From Amphimedon queenslandica (Eukaryota > Porifera > Demospongiae > Haplosclerida > Niphatidae), in contig NW_003546325.1 of assembly GCF_000090795.2 (NCBI RefSeq), forward strand, positions 148,157-212,156: a DNA stretch of 64,000 nucleotides, read 5' to 3'. Every line of letters starts with the position of its first letter. Positions within the stretch are counted from its first letter, which is position 1. The notes under the pieces are model-generated. The model did not search any database. It saw only the letters and a list, made by a program, of their open reading frames with translations, and was not told where the DNA came from. Below, piece by piece: positions 25,401 to 40,400 of this stretch. Both the position numbers and the translations under genes were made by a program.

Positions 25401-28400
25401 ACTGACTGGAATGTATTAAAGCAGAACACCAGCCTTGCTACTGGCTATACAGATACGTTTGTTGTCATTACTGAGAATCTCATTGAAGATATGAATGGCA
25501 ATAAAGTGGTGCCTATAATAGACTCACAAGCCTTAAATGTCACCATTCATACACGAGACACAACACCACCTGAATTACTCTCTTGGGACCTTGATATGGA
25601 TACTGGGAAAATCTATCTCACTTTCTCTGAAACTGTTAACTCTTATTCATTTGACCCTAGCACCATCATCATCCAGTCATACTCAGTAAGTGATCCTAGT
25701 GCAATGTACACACTGACTGGTGGGAACTGGACTATGGAGAATATAACAGTCATCATGGTGGACATACTGAGAGACCTTGAAGCCACTCTTGATGACCTGA
25801 ATGAGATCAAGAGGAACAGGCTAATAGCAACATCTGACAATAACACATACATATCATTCCCTAGTGGCCTCATTGATGACATGAATTACAACCCAATAGT
25901 CCCACTGCCTAATGGCATGGCTCAGAGAGTCACTGGATTCACTAACGACACGACTCCACCGTACCTTCATGCCTTTGATATTGATATGGACAGTGGGGCA
26001 CTGATATTAACATTTAGTGAAATGATGGAGAGAGATACACTGGATGTCTCTTGGATTAGTTTGTTGTCCATGCCTCAAGTGTGGACTGAGATTGAAATTA
26101 ATGTGACCAGTATTTGGGGCTTTCCCATACCAGTTAATGTAAGTATAAACTATCCAGTATTGAACTTGACTCTGTATGATGGTGACATACATCCAGTTGA
26201 TTCACAAGTCTTTCATGTTCATCTCAAGTTTACTGATCTCAACAGGTTAAAGATACTTGAGCTATGCACACGTGATGCACAGACTAACGACTGCTACCTC
26301 TCCTTTCCTCCTGATCTTGTCTCTGATATGTCGGGTAATCCTGTCATTGAGAGAAGCAGTTTCAAACCAGAGAAGGCACGTTTCTATATCAATGACACTA
26401 CTCCACCAATACTTACTGATTTCCTCTTGTTTGATCATCCTAATAACCTCATTCAGTTAGTATTCAATGAGACTTTTAATATTAGCACATTTGATCCAAC
26501 AGCCATCACTCTACAGAGATGGGGTTTCAATGATTCTCTTGATTCTCCATTTGTTCCTCTAACATTAACTGGTGGCTATGCTTTTGAACAGGTTGATGAT
26601 ATAACCCTTCAATTCACACTCACTGATTACGATCTCAATAGAATCAAGCAAGACACAACACTCTGCTTTGGCTCCACAGGGTCTAGTTGCTTCATTCGTT
26701 TTACAAGCTCAATGATACAAGACATGTCTAGGAACAATGTTGAAGCACTTGTTGATCCAACAGGTGATGGACGTACTACACATGAGTTTGAATACAGTAC
26801 AACACTAGTGAGGGACTCTATTGGTCCAATACTTGTCTCTTACTCTTTTGATCTTAATAATGGAAATATGACCCTGACCTTCAACGAGACAATAGAGTTG
26901 AGTGATTTCAGTGCTCCATCAATCACACTATACAGTGATGCTGTGAATGCCAGTGAGTTTTATACACTAACTGGACACAGTGCTGTTAACACTGACATTA
27001 ATTGGATTTTTGTTGAGTTCATACTCACTCCAAGTGATATCATTGAGTTGAAGTATCGTGAGGAATTGGCCTATAGTACTAACTCGACTTACCTTGAGAA
27101 CACTAATAACCTCATTGAAGATGTTGGTAATAATGATGCCCAGGCTATTGGGTCTGCTAATCGTCTCATTCTGTCAGACTTTATAGAAGACACTACCGAC
27201 CCAATGCTTGACTGGTTTATATTTGATCTTGAGAGAAAGCAAGTTATTGTATCAGCTAATGAGCCAATTCTTTTAAGCTCGTTTGATCCAACAGGAATAA
27301 CAATATCATCAGGCTCTAATGTATCAGAGAGCCTCAGTTACCAGCTCACTGGAGGCAGTTATGAGTATTATGGGAGAGACACATACCTCAAGAGGAGGGT
27401 AGTAGTGACACTAACCAGTAATGATAGCCTACAGATACAATTACAAACAAGTTTAGCTCAAGAGCAATCCAATACCTTCATTTCTATTACTAATGAGACC
27501 TTCACTGACATGAACGATAATCCTGTGGTCAGTACAGTGTCAGCAAGAGCAGCTGATGAATTCATTGCTGATGGAGCTGAAGTCAGTCTCACTAGTTTTA
27601 CTATTGATATGGACACTGGTACATTGGACCTTACTTTTGATGATGTTGTAAGGCATGGGACATTTGATGCTACCAATATTGTGCTCCAGAATGCAAGAGA
27701 AATGAGTGATGTCACCAATTTCACTTCGTATCGTCTCACCAGTGGCACATTCACCGATTCTTCTAATGGCTATTACATTCATGTCATCTTCTCTATTGAT
27801 GACTGGAATGCAATTAAAAAAGATCTTGATTTAGCTGTTGACCTTAACACTACATACCTGACTACTGTCCCCCTTCGTACACTCATACAAGATATGTCAA
27901 ATAACATTAATAATCCAGTAATCCCTGGACAAAAAGCAATTGAATTCACTCCAGACACAACACCACCTGTACTGGACTATTTCTCCATTGATATGGATGA
28001 GGGGACTCTATCACTCACTTTCAATGAGACAATGAGAGCTAGGACTCTAGACATTACTCAGATTGTCCTAGGAGGTTACAGTAATTATAGTGAGACACCA
28101 TTTGTGTATCAGTTGACTCGTGGTGAATCCACACAAACTGATTCTACAGTTATAACAGTTACCTTCTCTATTGATGATTTCAATGAGTTGAAGAGACTCA
28201 CTCCAGGGCTTGCTACTGGTCTGACTGACTCTTTTATAGCATTTAACAATGAGACAGTTGAGGATATGAATGCTAACTCTGTAGTAGCTATTGATGATGA
28301 GGCAGCTAAGGCAATAAGTGGCTTTATTTCAGATGGTAAGAATCCTAGCTTGGTATCCTTTGATATTGATCTAACTGCTGAGATATTAACACTGACATTC

Positions 28401-31400
28401 AATGAAACAGTTCACACTGGGACTTTTGATGTAACTGGAATCACGTTAGCATCAACTCAAAATGAAGCTTCGTCTTTCCATCAAAAACACACACTGACTA
28501 ACGAAAAATCCCACTCGATGGATAATTCAACTGTCATTACTGTATCTCTTGATTTCGATGATCTCAACTCTATTAAGAGCTTAAGGTATCTAGCAGTCTC
28601 AAACTCCTCAACGTACATATCAATCACTGATGCACTGGTTAGGGATATGAATGGTAACAGTATTGTACCCATTGCAATACCTAATGCTATTCCTGTGTCT
28701 AACTTCACTGATGACTTTACTCCACCTGAGTTAGATTCCTTTGATATAAACTTGAGTACTGATACAATATATCTAACTTTCTCTGAGACAATCAAACCAG
28801 AGTCACTAATGATAACTAATATTACATTTAATAACAGACTTGTCAATTACACTACCTCATACACATTGACTGGTGGTAATCAGACCTATCTTGATGTACG
28901 TTTCTTGAATGTAACTCTTAACAAAGCAGACTCTGATGAGATCAGAAGACTCAGTGACCTTCTCGTGTCTTTTTCTACTAGTTTCATATTACTCATCAAT
29001 GATACTATCACTGATATGGCTGGAAATCCAATCACTCTAGTATCCAAACAAGTTACTAACTTTACTTCTGATCTTGTGAATCCATCTCTCCTTTCATTTG
29101 ACCTTGATCTAGATGATGGAATATTGGTACTTTATTTCTCTGAAACTGTTGATGTATTAACTCTAGATACAACACAGATCACTCTACATGATAGCACTGA
29201 TGGGTCTGGTGGCTCTCATACACTCACTGGAGGGCATTCACTGTATAATGATAGCATAACTGTATCCATCAAACTATCAGACAGTGATCTCAATGAGTTG
29301 AAGAGGCTAGAGCCACTCGCTACACATGAGAATTATACATTCATTCAGATGTCATCAAGTGCTATATCTGACATGAATAGTATACCTCTTAATCCAGTGA
29401 CGCCCTCTGACCCAATGGCTGCTGTTGATACACTGACTAGAGACATTACTGATCCTATGATAACTTCTTACACTTTTGATTTGAATTCTGGTGAAATCGT
29501 GTTAACATTCTCAGAGACTGTAGATGCAGAGTCACTAAAACCGGAAGAATTCACCCTCTCCAGTTCATTCAACATGTCTCTCTCTACTTATGTAGAGTTC
29601 CCTATTACCAGTAGCAGCTATACTAACAGCTCAGACAATACTACCATCACACTCCAACTTAGCCTAAGTGATCTCAATGCCATCAAGCGTGAGCCTTACC
29701 TAGGAGTGAGTGACTCTACTACATACCTCTATTGGTCTCCTACTGCCATTACTGATATGTTTGGTAACAATGTTACTGCCAGAACAATGGAAGAAGCAGA
29801 GAAGACAAGAGAGTTTTATTTTGATACTACTCGACCAGTGCTGGAAGACTTCTCTCTTGACATGGACAGGTTTTTACTAACACTCTCTTTCTCTGAGACA
29901 GTCAATGTCTCTTCATTGAATATCAATGGTATCACACTAGTGCCTCACATGACTGAATACACCTCATCAATGACTCATACACTAGTTGATCCAGAGACTG
30001 TCTCTTATACTCTCTATCATAACATTGTTCATATTAATATATCAAGAGATGACATGAATGAGATTAAGCGTATACCAGAGCTTGCTACTACAATTAACAA
30101 CACATTTATAACTATCACCTCTACCACCATTAACGATATGTCAAATAATCTTGTCACTCCTTTGTCACCAATGAGAGCTATGGGCTATCAGAAGGATACT
30201 ATAGGCCCAGTTCTTAATAGCTACACTCTCAATCTAACCTCTGAAATACTAACGTTAACATTTGATGAGACTGTCAATGCTAGCAGTATACTGTTAGATC
30301 AGTTTATATTGTTCCCAACTGATAATGTGACTGGAGATGGACGTGTGGTGGAAGGCATTGTGATCAGTAACGATTCTCATATCATTGATATTGAGATTGA
30401 TACTGATATATTGCATTTGATCAAACTCCAGACTAATCTTGCTACTAATCAGAGTAACACTTACCTTGAAATGAGACCTGGCTCAGTTACTGACATGTCA
30501 ATTGACAATAATGAAATATTACTAACATACGAACCAGTGGATGTACATTATCCTGACTTAACATCTCCAGAGTTAAGCAGTTTTTCAGTTGATCTTACTA
30601 ATGGTACTGTCATACTTGTATTCGATGAGCCAGTGTTGAGTCGTAGCCTTCAAACGATTGAAATAACTTTCCAGTCCACCCCAGACTCTGTCAATGGTAC
30701 ATCATACAAGCTCACTGGAGGAGAGTCCAACAGTACTAATGGCCTCCAGTTGAGATTCACACTTAGTGAAGACGACTTGAATCTGATCAAGAGGGACAAT
30801 CAGTTAGCAATTGATAGAGACTCAACATATATATCATTTACCTCTTCAATGGTATCTGATATGAATGAGAACCCAATAGTACCAATCCTACCTAACAATG
30901 CTAAACAAGTTGATCTTTATACTGAAGATACAATCAGGCCATATCTTGATGAATATGAATTGGATATGAATAATGGCAGACTGATGCTAACATACTCTGA
31001 AACTGTTGATGTTAGTTCATTGAACATACAGGAGCTAACCTTCCAGCTACTGTCATCAGTCTCAAACCCACTCCACAGTTACAGTCTCACTGATAGTTAC
31101 CTACTATCAAACTTAAACTCAACTATGGTTTACATTCAATTGACAGAGTATGATATCAATGAGCTCAAGAGACGGAGTATAGGACTGGACAGGAGCCGGA
31201 CCTGGTTAGTGTATCCTAACACTACAATAAAGGACATGATAGGTGAACCAGTGATTGGACTGTATAATGGTGTAAACGCACTGCAAGTCAGTGATGGGTA
31301 CAGGAGAGACAATACTTCTATTCAACTCCTCAATTTCAGACTTGATTTAACAGAGGAAACGTTACTGTTAGTATTCTCAGAGGCAGTCAATACAATAACT

Positions 31401-34400
31401 GATCTTGATGTGACCCAGCTCACTCTCCAATCATCAGTCAATGCCTCAGAGTATAACACAGACTCATACACTCTGACAACATCAAGCAAAGTGTATCGTG
31501 TAAATGATGAAGTGAATATGGAGCTGTTTCCAGATGAGACTAGTATCATCAATGCTACTGGAAGTGGTAGTGGTAACACTATGATCACTACTACTGTACT
31601 GGAGAATGTGACTGTATCTCATTTCAGTGGCTCATTGGGTAGAGTACTACTGGTGAAGCTATCAACCAGTGATCTCAATGAGATAAAACTTAAAGAAAGA
31701 CTAGCCACTACATACTGGAACACATACATTAGTATTACTAATGGTACAGTACAGGATACTTTTGGTAATCCTACTGTTAGCATAGAGAAGATGGAAGCTC
31801 AGAGGGCAGTTAGTTTCAATGAAGATAGGGTTGCTCCTGTTCTGGAGTCTTATGATGTGGATTTATCATTAGATACCATCACTCTTAGTTTCTCTGAGTC
31901 AGTTAAAGCTTCTTCAATTAACATCAGCTCATTTATATTACATAGCAGTAGCAAGAGTGCTAGTTCTGATCAGTATAGACTAACTGATAGTACTGTGATC
32001 AGTTCTAATGGACCTGTCATTGTTATACAACTCAGCTCTCATGACTCTAATCAGATACGTAATCACTCAACCATTGCTGTTAGCAGAAGCAGCACATATC
32101 TCAGCATAGCCTATCAAGGAGTATTAGACATGAATGATAATCCAATTGATTACAGTGACCCTATGCTAGTCTCTGGTTACACTCCTGATAGGGTTGATCC
32201 ATACTTGAGGAGTTACTCATTTGATCTTGATGAAGGAAAGATAGTGTTCACATTCTCTGAGACCATGGATGTGTCTACTTTTGACTCTACAGGGATCACC
32301 CTTCATTCCCTTTCCACTGGCAATGGCACCTTTTACAGTTTATCTGATGGTGTAATGCAAAGCTATGATCACACAACACTCACATACCTACTGACACATG
32401 ATGATCTTAATATGGTCAAGTATCTTTGGGATCTAGCTACCAGCATTGATAACACATACATTACACTGGATACTAACACAATAGCAGACACTGCTGGTAA
32501 CTCAGTCTCTTATACAAACACTACAATAGCTTCAAGTTATATCCCAGACACTACTCCTCCAACCATCACTTACTTTGCCTTTGATGTCAATGTTGGTCTC
32601 ATTAACTTGACATTCTCAGAGACAGTTGACGTTGAGACATTTAATCCAAACTTCATCTCTCTCTATTCAAAGACCAGTGGTACTGGGGAAAACATTACTC
32701 TCAAGGGTGGAGACATAATAACTGATAATTCAACTGATATCATCATTCAACTATTGATTGATGATTTAGACTCCATCAAAGCTCTATCAGAACTAGCAGT
32801 CACACAGTCTACCACTAACCTTGGCTTCAGATACAACATGATACAAGACATGGCTGGCAACTCAATCCTGCCAAGACTCCTTCCTAACCTTATACCAGCA
32901 GATGACTTTACATTTGATGAAAGCAGGCCAGTTATAACCAGTTTTTCAATTGACATGGACCAAGGTACAATAACTTTAGTGTTTAGTGAGACTGTGATTG
33001 GGTCTTCTATTAATATCACTCAATTCTCACTACAAGACAATTCAACTAATCACACAATCAGTACTTCATTGACTGATAGTACCTCAACTAATGATAGCTC
33101 GGTTCAAGTCATTATCATGCTTTCATTTGAAGATCTCAATAGAATCAAAAGTCTTGATTTATGTGCCGCAAGCAATTATGGAAATGATTGCTTTTTAACA
33201 TATTCCACTGAAGCTATCACTGATACTTCCAATAATTATGCTGATCCTCCACTCACTCCAATAGAGGCCTATCCCTACATTCCAGACACTACTCCTCCAG
33301 TCCTGGTTGCTTTTACAGAGTTCAACTACCCTAACGAGACCTTTACACTAGAGTTCTCAGAATACGTTGATGTCAGTACATTCTTTGCTCATGAAATATC
33401 ATTCCAGACCTTCTTCATAATCCTCCCCAGTGGTGGTATGTATACACTGACTGGAGGACTTATTTCACAAAGGAGGTTCTCTCATATTGTCACTGTTACT
33501 ATACTGGAGCCTGATATTGATATGATTAAGACTCATCCTACACTTTGCTTTAGGCGTAACACGTGTTGGCTTAGCTTTACATCCTACACTGTAGAGGATA
33601 TAGCAGGAAACCGTGTCAAGCCGGTCCTTACCTCATCTGCTATTTACTCTGAGGAATTTATAACTGATACTCAATCACCAGTACTACAGCACTTTAACGT
33701 ATCAATGGAGAATGGGACTATCACACTGTACTTCAATGAACCAGTTGATACGGAGTATTTAGATGTGACTGCCATTACACTGCAGAGCGAGAGCAATATC
33801 ACTGATGGTGATTCATTATCATTAGCCACTAGCACATCAAGCAGTCCTGTAGGTAGAGAAGTGATCATTGCACTATCACAGAGTGACATTACTAGGATCA
33901 AAGCATCTGATTTTTTTAAGACTGACAATGACACCTACTTGTCTTTTGGCAGTAGCCTCATTGTTGATACTGCTCATTCTGTGAATCCTGTTGAGTCAGA
34001 ATCAACTTCATCTGCTCCACTTGTACTAGATTACGATCCTGATGTTACTGGCCCTGTACTGACTGGTGCTCATCTTGATTTCAACACTGATCACTTGAGA
34101 TTGACGTTTGATGAGCCAGTACTTACATCAACCATTAATTACAGTCAAATTGCTGTCCAGTCATCGGCTAGTGCAATTGAAGGATTCAGTCACAGTTTAA
34201 CATACGGTGTATTGACTAAAGAGTCTATTGATGGAGTGACTGTTGTTGACTTTGAACTAGCTCCTAATGATATTGAAGCACTCAAGATTAATATGAACAT
34301 TGCCACACTGACAGACAATACTTTCATTCGGTTGCGTTATGGAGCATTTGAAGACAAAGCATATGAACCAAATCCAAACACTGATCATACCAACAGAGTC

Positions 34401-37400
34401 AGTAGCTTCACTGCTGATACTAAACTGGCACAACTTGATAACTTCACTCTTGATCTTGATCAAGGATTAATCCACATCACTTTCAATGATGTTGTGGATA
34501 CCTCATCATTTGATCCAACTGGTATCGTAATACAGAGTGCCCAGTATAGACTGGGAGGAGACTGGTATGCATTGACCAGTGGCTCTTACACCAACACATC
34601 TTCTGGCTATGATCTGACTGTTGTGCTCTCTGACACTGATTTGAATGAGTTGAAGAATCGCTCTTTGTTAGCTACTGATGATTCTAATACCTGGATGACA
34701 ATGAGGGCAAAGACTGTCAATGATATATTTAATGTAGACATTAGAGCTACTACTGATGGAAATGCTGTACAGGCCACTGATGTCATTAATGACACTACTA
34801 ATCCTCTTTTGTCTCAGTTTGAACTAGACTTAGACTCCAACCTTTTACTACTCACATACTCTGAGACAGTAATTGGGGATACCTTTCAAGTTGGTTACGT
34901 TCAGTTGGATAATGGAGAGAATGCAACCATCACTCTCTCACTTAATGACAGCACCACTTTCTATCAGGTGTCACACACTGTCATTGCTATTGAGCTCCCA
35001 CAGGAAGATGTCAATCTAATCACAGCTGATACTAACTTTGGTACTAGCAGATACAATACATTTATATCCATACTCTCTGATGCCATTGAAGACACAAGTG
35101 AGAATTTAGCCAACGCTACCAATAGTCTAATGGCAGCTAATATAATCACTGATAGGGTAATGCCTAGGTTAATCACTGGTACTCTTGACTTGAATGATAA
35201 TGTACTTTATTTGACATTCTCTGAGACTGTTAATGGTAGCTCATTGAATCCAACACAAATCACCATACAAGACAATGCCGAGAGATCCAGTGATGATACT
35301 GCCCTTACACTAACAGGAGGAACAGTTGGTACTCAATACTCAACAGTTGCTTCTGTAGAGCTTCTATTAACTGATACTAATGTGTTGAAGCAGATCCCAC
35401 AAACTGCTACATCAATTGCTAACACATTCATATTAGTGACAGATAGTGCTGTGAGGGATATGAGTGGCAATGCTAATGTAGCAGTCAATGATGAGCAAGG
35501 AAGGCAAATTGAGCGATTCATTGTAGACGCTGTCTCACCACGACTATTAAACTTTACTCTTAGCCTAACAACTGAAATACTCTCTCTAACATTCTCTGAA
35601 ACAGTTGATATATTGTCATTTGATTTATCAGGATTTTACCTTCAGTCTGGAGCTACTGACTACTATCAGTTAACTGGAGGTCTATCCTCTTCTTCTAATG
35701 GACCTAACATTGATATTGAACTCACAACAAGCGACTTGAATGAGATCAAGAAGTTAACTGGGTTAGCTGTTAGTCTAGCTACAACTCATGTAGCAGTGGA
35801 TTCATCAGCTCTTACTGATACCTTTAGAAACCCAGTGGTAGCTATACCAAGAACCTCTCCACTACAAGCCACTGGTTATTACAATGACTCCACCTCACCA
35901 GTTCTGTTATCATTCAATATCAACTTTGATTCTAGCACTCTAGAGCTCTCATTCTCTGAAACTGTTGATCTAGCAGTACTTCAACTACAGAACATTACTC
36001 TGAGGAGCTCAATGGGACCAGGAGCACAAACATACACTCTTACTGGCGGTAACTTCTCAGTCTCTCCATCAGAAAAGGTCTTGATTGATATCAGTAAGAC
36101 TGATCTTGATGCTATTAATGCTTTGAATGAGCTTGCTGTATCAAAAGAGACCACATACATCAGTATCACGTCTGATCTAGTACAAGATATGAATCTAAAT
36201 TTCATAGAGTCATTAGAATCATTGCAAGTATCATCATACACCAGTGATGTTACTAGTCCTGTTCTTGAGCGCTTTGATTTTAACATGAGTACTAGTATAC
36301 TAACTCTTTACTTTACTGAGACAGTACAAGCCAGTTCCTTTGACCCGAGACAACTGACACTACTCAATGAAGCAAATGGTAGCAGCACTGTCACACTCTC
36401 GGGAGGAGAGCTCGTGTATTTGAATGATTCTACTGTACTAATGCTAGCAGTCCTTAAAACTGACATTGAGGATATAAAAGAAACAACTGATCTTGCTGTT
36501 TCTGATGATACAACATACCTCAGTATTACATCATCTGCTGTTCGAGACACAAGTGGTAATAATGTTGTACCTATTAACACTACTTCACCACTTAGAGTCA
36601 CAGACTTTAGTCTTGACCTAAATAGACCTTTCCTTGTGTCTTATCAGCTTGATATGGATAGCAACACTCTAACTCTCTCCTTTAGTGAGACTGTGAACAT
36701 ATCTGGCTCATTTGATCCAACACAAATCACATTCAATAGCTCGGGTCTATACACAAACACAACGGAATCATACACTCTTACTGGTGGCAACTATTCACTA
36801 GTTGATAGCACTTCAGTTACTATTAGACTTACAAGAGATGATGTTAATGCTATCAAAGCCTCATTAGATCTAGCTACCCTATTCTCCAATACCTTCCTTA
36901 CATTTGATGAACAATTAGTAGAAGATATGGAAGGACTGAGTGCCATTCCTACTACTCTGAGACAAATATCTCCTGAGGATTATACTCCTGATACTAGTGG
37001 CCCTGTGCTGGAGAGCTTTGATTTTGATGCCAATAGTGGCCAGTTAACTTTCTACTTTGATGAAACTGTCAATGGCCCTGAGCTTAGAATATACAAGCTA
37101 ACACTATCAGAGACACTCAGTGAAACCAGTGACAATACTTATGAACTGCGTGGTGAAGTTCTCACTGATTCCATCTCTCACATAGTTGAGCTTCAGCTTG
37201 ACCCTACTGATATCCTCTCTATTAAAACACAGCAGCCATTAGCAACATCTAAAGCTACCACATACCTTTGGATGGATGATGGAGCAGTCTATGACACTGC
37301 CCATGTACCTAACAGAGGAGTGGAGAGGTTTATACAGGTTGATAGGTTTATACCTGATGATACAGGACCAGTTCTTCAATCAGTATTAGTTGATCTTAAC

Positions 37401-40400
37401 ACTGAAGTGATCACCCTTAATTTCAATGAGCCAGTGGATGCCCAGTCTCTTGATATGACTGGATTCACAGCCATTGCTGGCCCTAACTCAACCTCTTTTT
37501 ATACATTTACTGGAGGAGTAACTTCATCTCGTGATGGCTTTTCACTGGTCATCACTCCCACTACAACTGATCTCAATGAAGTAAAGAAACTGGAAAGTCT
37601 ATGGGTAGATGATAACAGTACATATATTAGTGTCGTTCCCCATTTTGTGTCTGACCCTGCTGGTAATGGAGTAATCAACATAACTAAAGTAGACCCACTT
37701 AAAGCATCAGTGCTGATAACAGATAATGGTAGGCCATCTCTCAATTCTTATGATCTTGACATGGATACCGGAATAATGACACTCTATTTCTCTGAAACCA
37801 TCAACGTTACTTCATTTGATTTCACAGCCTTTACCTTCCAAAACTACTACAGCACATTTGTATTCAGACAGGCTCATACCTACACTCTAACTGGAGGTAC
37901 ATTCATTTCTAATGGCGACCTACCAGTCATCACTGTTCAGCTCACTAGAGATGACAGGAACTCTCTGAAGAAATTGGAAATAGCCAACACAGCTAGTAGA
38001 ACCTATTTGATCCTCTCTGATTCTGCAGTGGATGATCAAAATGGAAACAATAATAATCCAAGATATGATCACTTATCATCATTACTTGTGTCTAATTACA
38101 CAGCAGACACCACTCCACTAGTTCTTGAGTCATTTGATCTAAACTTATCCTCCGATACACTGACTCTCTTCTTTGATGAAACAGTTGATATCTCAATGTT
38201 CAATGTCACACTGATTACACTGCACGATTACAACTACACAGTCCCTTACAGTCTAACTGATGATAGTAGATATAGCACAAGTGCTGAAGATGAACCTTAT
38301 CTAGTTATATACTTGAGTGAATTTGATCGAAATAACATCAAACGTGACACTTCTCTAGCAGTCAGTAATGGTACCACTTACATCTCACTCCTTGAGGATA
38401 CTATTACTGATATGAAAAGCAACAAACTCCAGGAGGTTCAGTCTGATGATTATTTCCGAGTAAATATATTCACTGAAGACCTTGTTAATCCTGACCTTGT
38501 GTCTTGGGACATTGATCTAACTGCTGAAACCATAACACTCTCTTTCTCTGAGACAGTTGATGTGTCTACATTCAATGCTAGTCAACTAACACTCACTGAA
38601 CCAATATTTGGGTCGTATTATTCTCTCGATTCATCTTACATTGATCACAGAGATGAGCCAATCGTGACTGTCAATCTAACAAGAGCAGATCTTAATGTAA
38701 TCAAAGATATCATCACTCTAGCCACCAGTAGAGACACTAGCTACCTCTCACTGACATCTTACTTTATCAATGATATGAATGGTAATCCTATCAATCCAAT
38801 AGCAGTTAATATGTCACTCCAGGCTCAAAGCTATAATCCTGACAGGACCAGTCCAGTGCTAGAGTCCTTTGATCTAGATATGGATGCTTCAACTTTGACT
38901 TTATACTTCTCTGAAACTGTCAACAGTCTCACCCTAGATCCTACAGTTCTCATACTCCAAGATGAAGAGAATGCCACTGACAGTTATCAACTAACTGGTG
39001 GCTTCACTGAAACAGATAATAACTCTATCATTATACTTAATATCAGTAAATATGATCTTGATTGGATAAAGCATGACTTTAGTCTAGCTACAGGATTGAC
39101 TGATACATACCTTACTTTCAATTCCAGTATGATCAGAGACATGTTTGATAATCCAGTAATCCCCATACCTGATGGTATGGCTCTCAATGTATCATTGTTC
39201 ACACCAGATACAACTGAGCCTTATCTCACTTCTTATACACTAGATCTCACTGAAGAAGTAATGTACTTTACATTCTCAGAAGTCGTATTTGCTGGAACAT
39301 TTAATGTCACTCAAATTAGACTTCAATCTCAAGAACTGACCACAGACCCATTCCAGTACTACACACTAACCAATGGAGTGAGTAGCTCCGAGAATTCAAC
39401 CATTATTAGACTTGATCTAACAACAGAGGATCTCAATGAGCTCAAGAGACGCTATCTATTGACCACTAATGCTACCAACACTTACCTCATTCATACAAAG
39501 GATCTAGTGTATGATATGAATAATAACACAGTTACACCAATAGTCAATGGCTCTGGAATGGCTGCTGCTAATTTCACTGAAGACATCACAAATCCTGAAA
39601 TAGTTTCCTGGGACATTGATATGGACAGTGGACTCATGTACCTAACTTTTAACGAGACTATGGACAGATCATCTCTTCATTTGAATGAACTAACACTACA
39701 GAGTTCAGATATTGATTTTAATGTAACACACACACTGACTGGTGGTCACACTGATAATACCACAATGTTTACCATTGGCAGTGATGTTACTGGTGATCAC
39801 ACTATCATTACTGTCAACTTTACAATTGATGACTTCAACGAAATAAAACGTAAAAGGCTCTGCACTGATGTATTGAGGATTGAGGATTGTTTCCTCTCGT
39901 TCCTCAACAGTACAATACTGGATATGAATGGTAATCCTATTGTACCTCGTGAACCAATGGATGCTATACAGGTGAGTACATACACACCTGATGATACTGA
40001 CCCCAGACTAGTTGAATTCACTCTCCTTAATCTCACATCTGAAGTATTAACACTCGAATTTGATGAAACAGTCAATGCCTCATCATTTAATACAACTGTC
40101 ATTAAACTCAAGAACTTCCATCAAGCACCATTGTTTGCTCCTGAGTCATTCATTGAAGTGACTCTCACTGGTCCTATGGACCTACTCAATACAGAGGACA
40201 GTATATTTATCAGTTTTAGACCTCTTGTCTTTGATCTCAATCGTATCAAGCAGTACACTGGCCTCTGTACTCAGATACCATCAAACTGCTACATTGAGTT
40301 TCCAGAGATCCTTGTTAAGGATATGGCTATGAATCCTGTTGTACCAATTGGGAACGATCCTCTAGCCTTCTATATTAACTTTGTACCAGATCTCATTCAA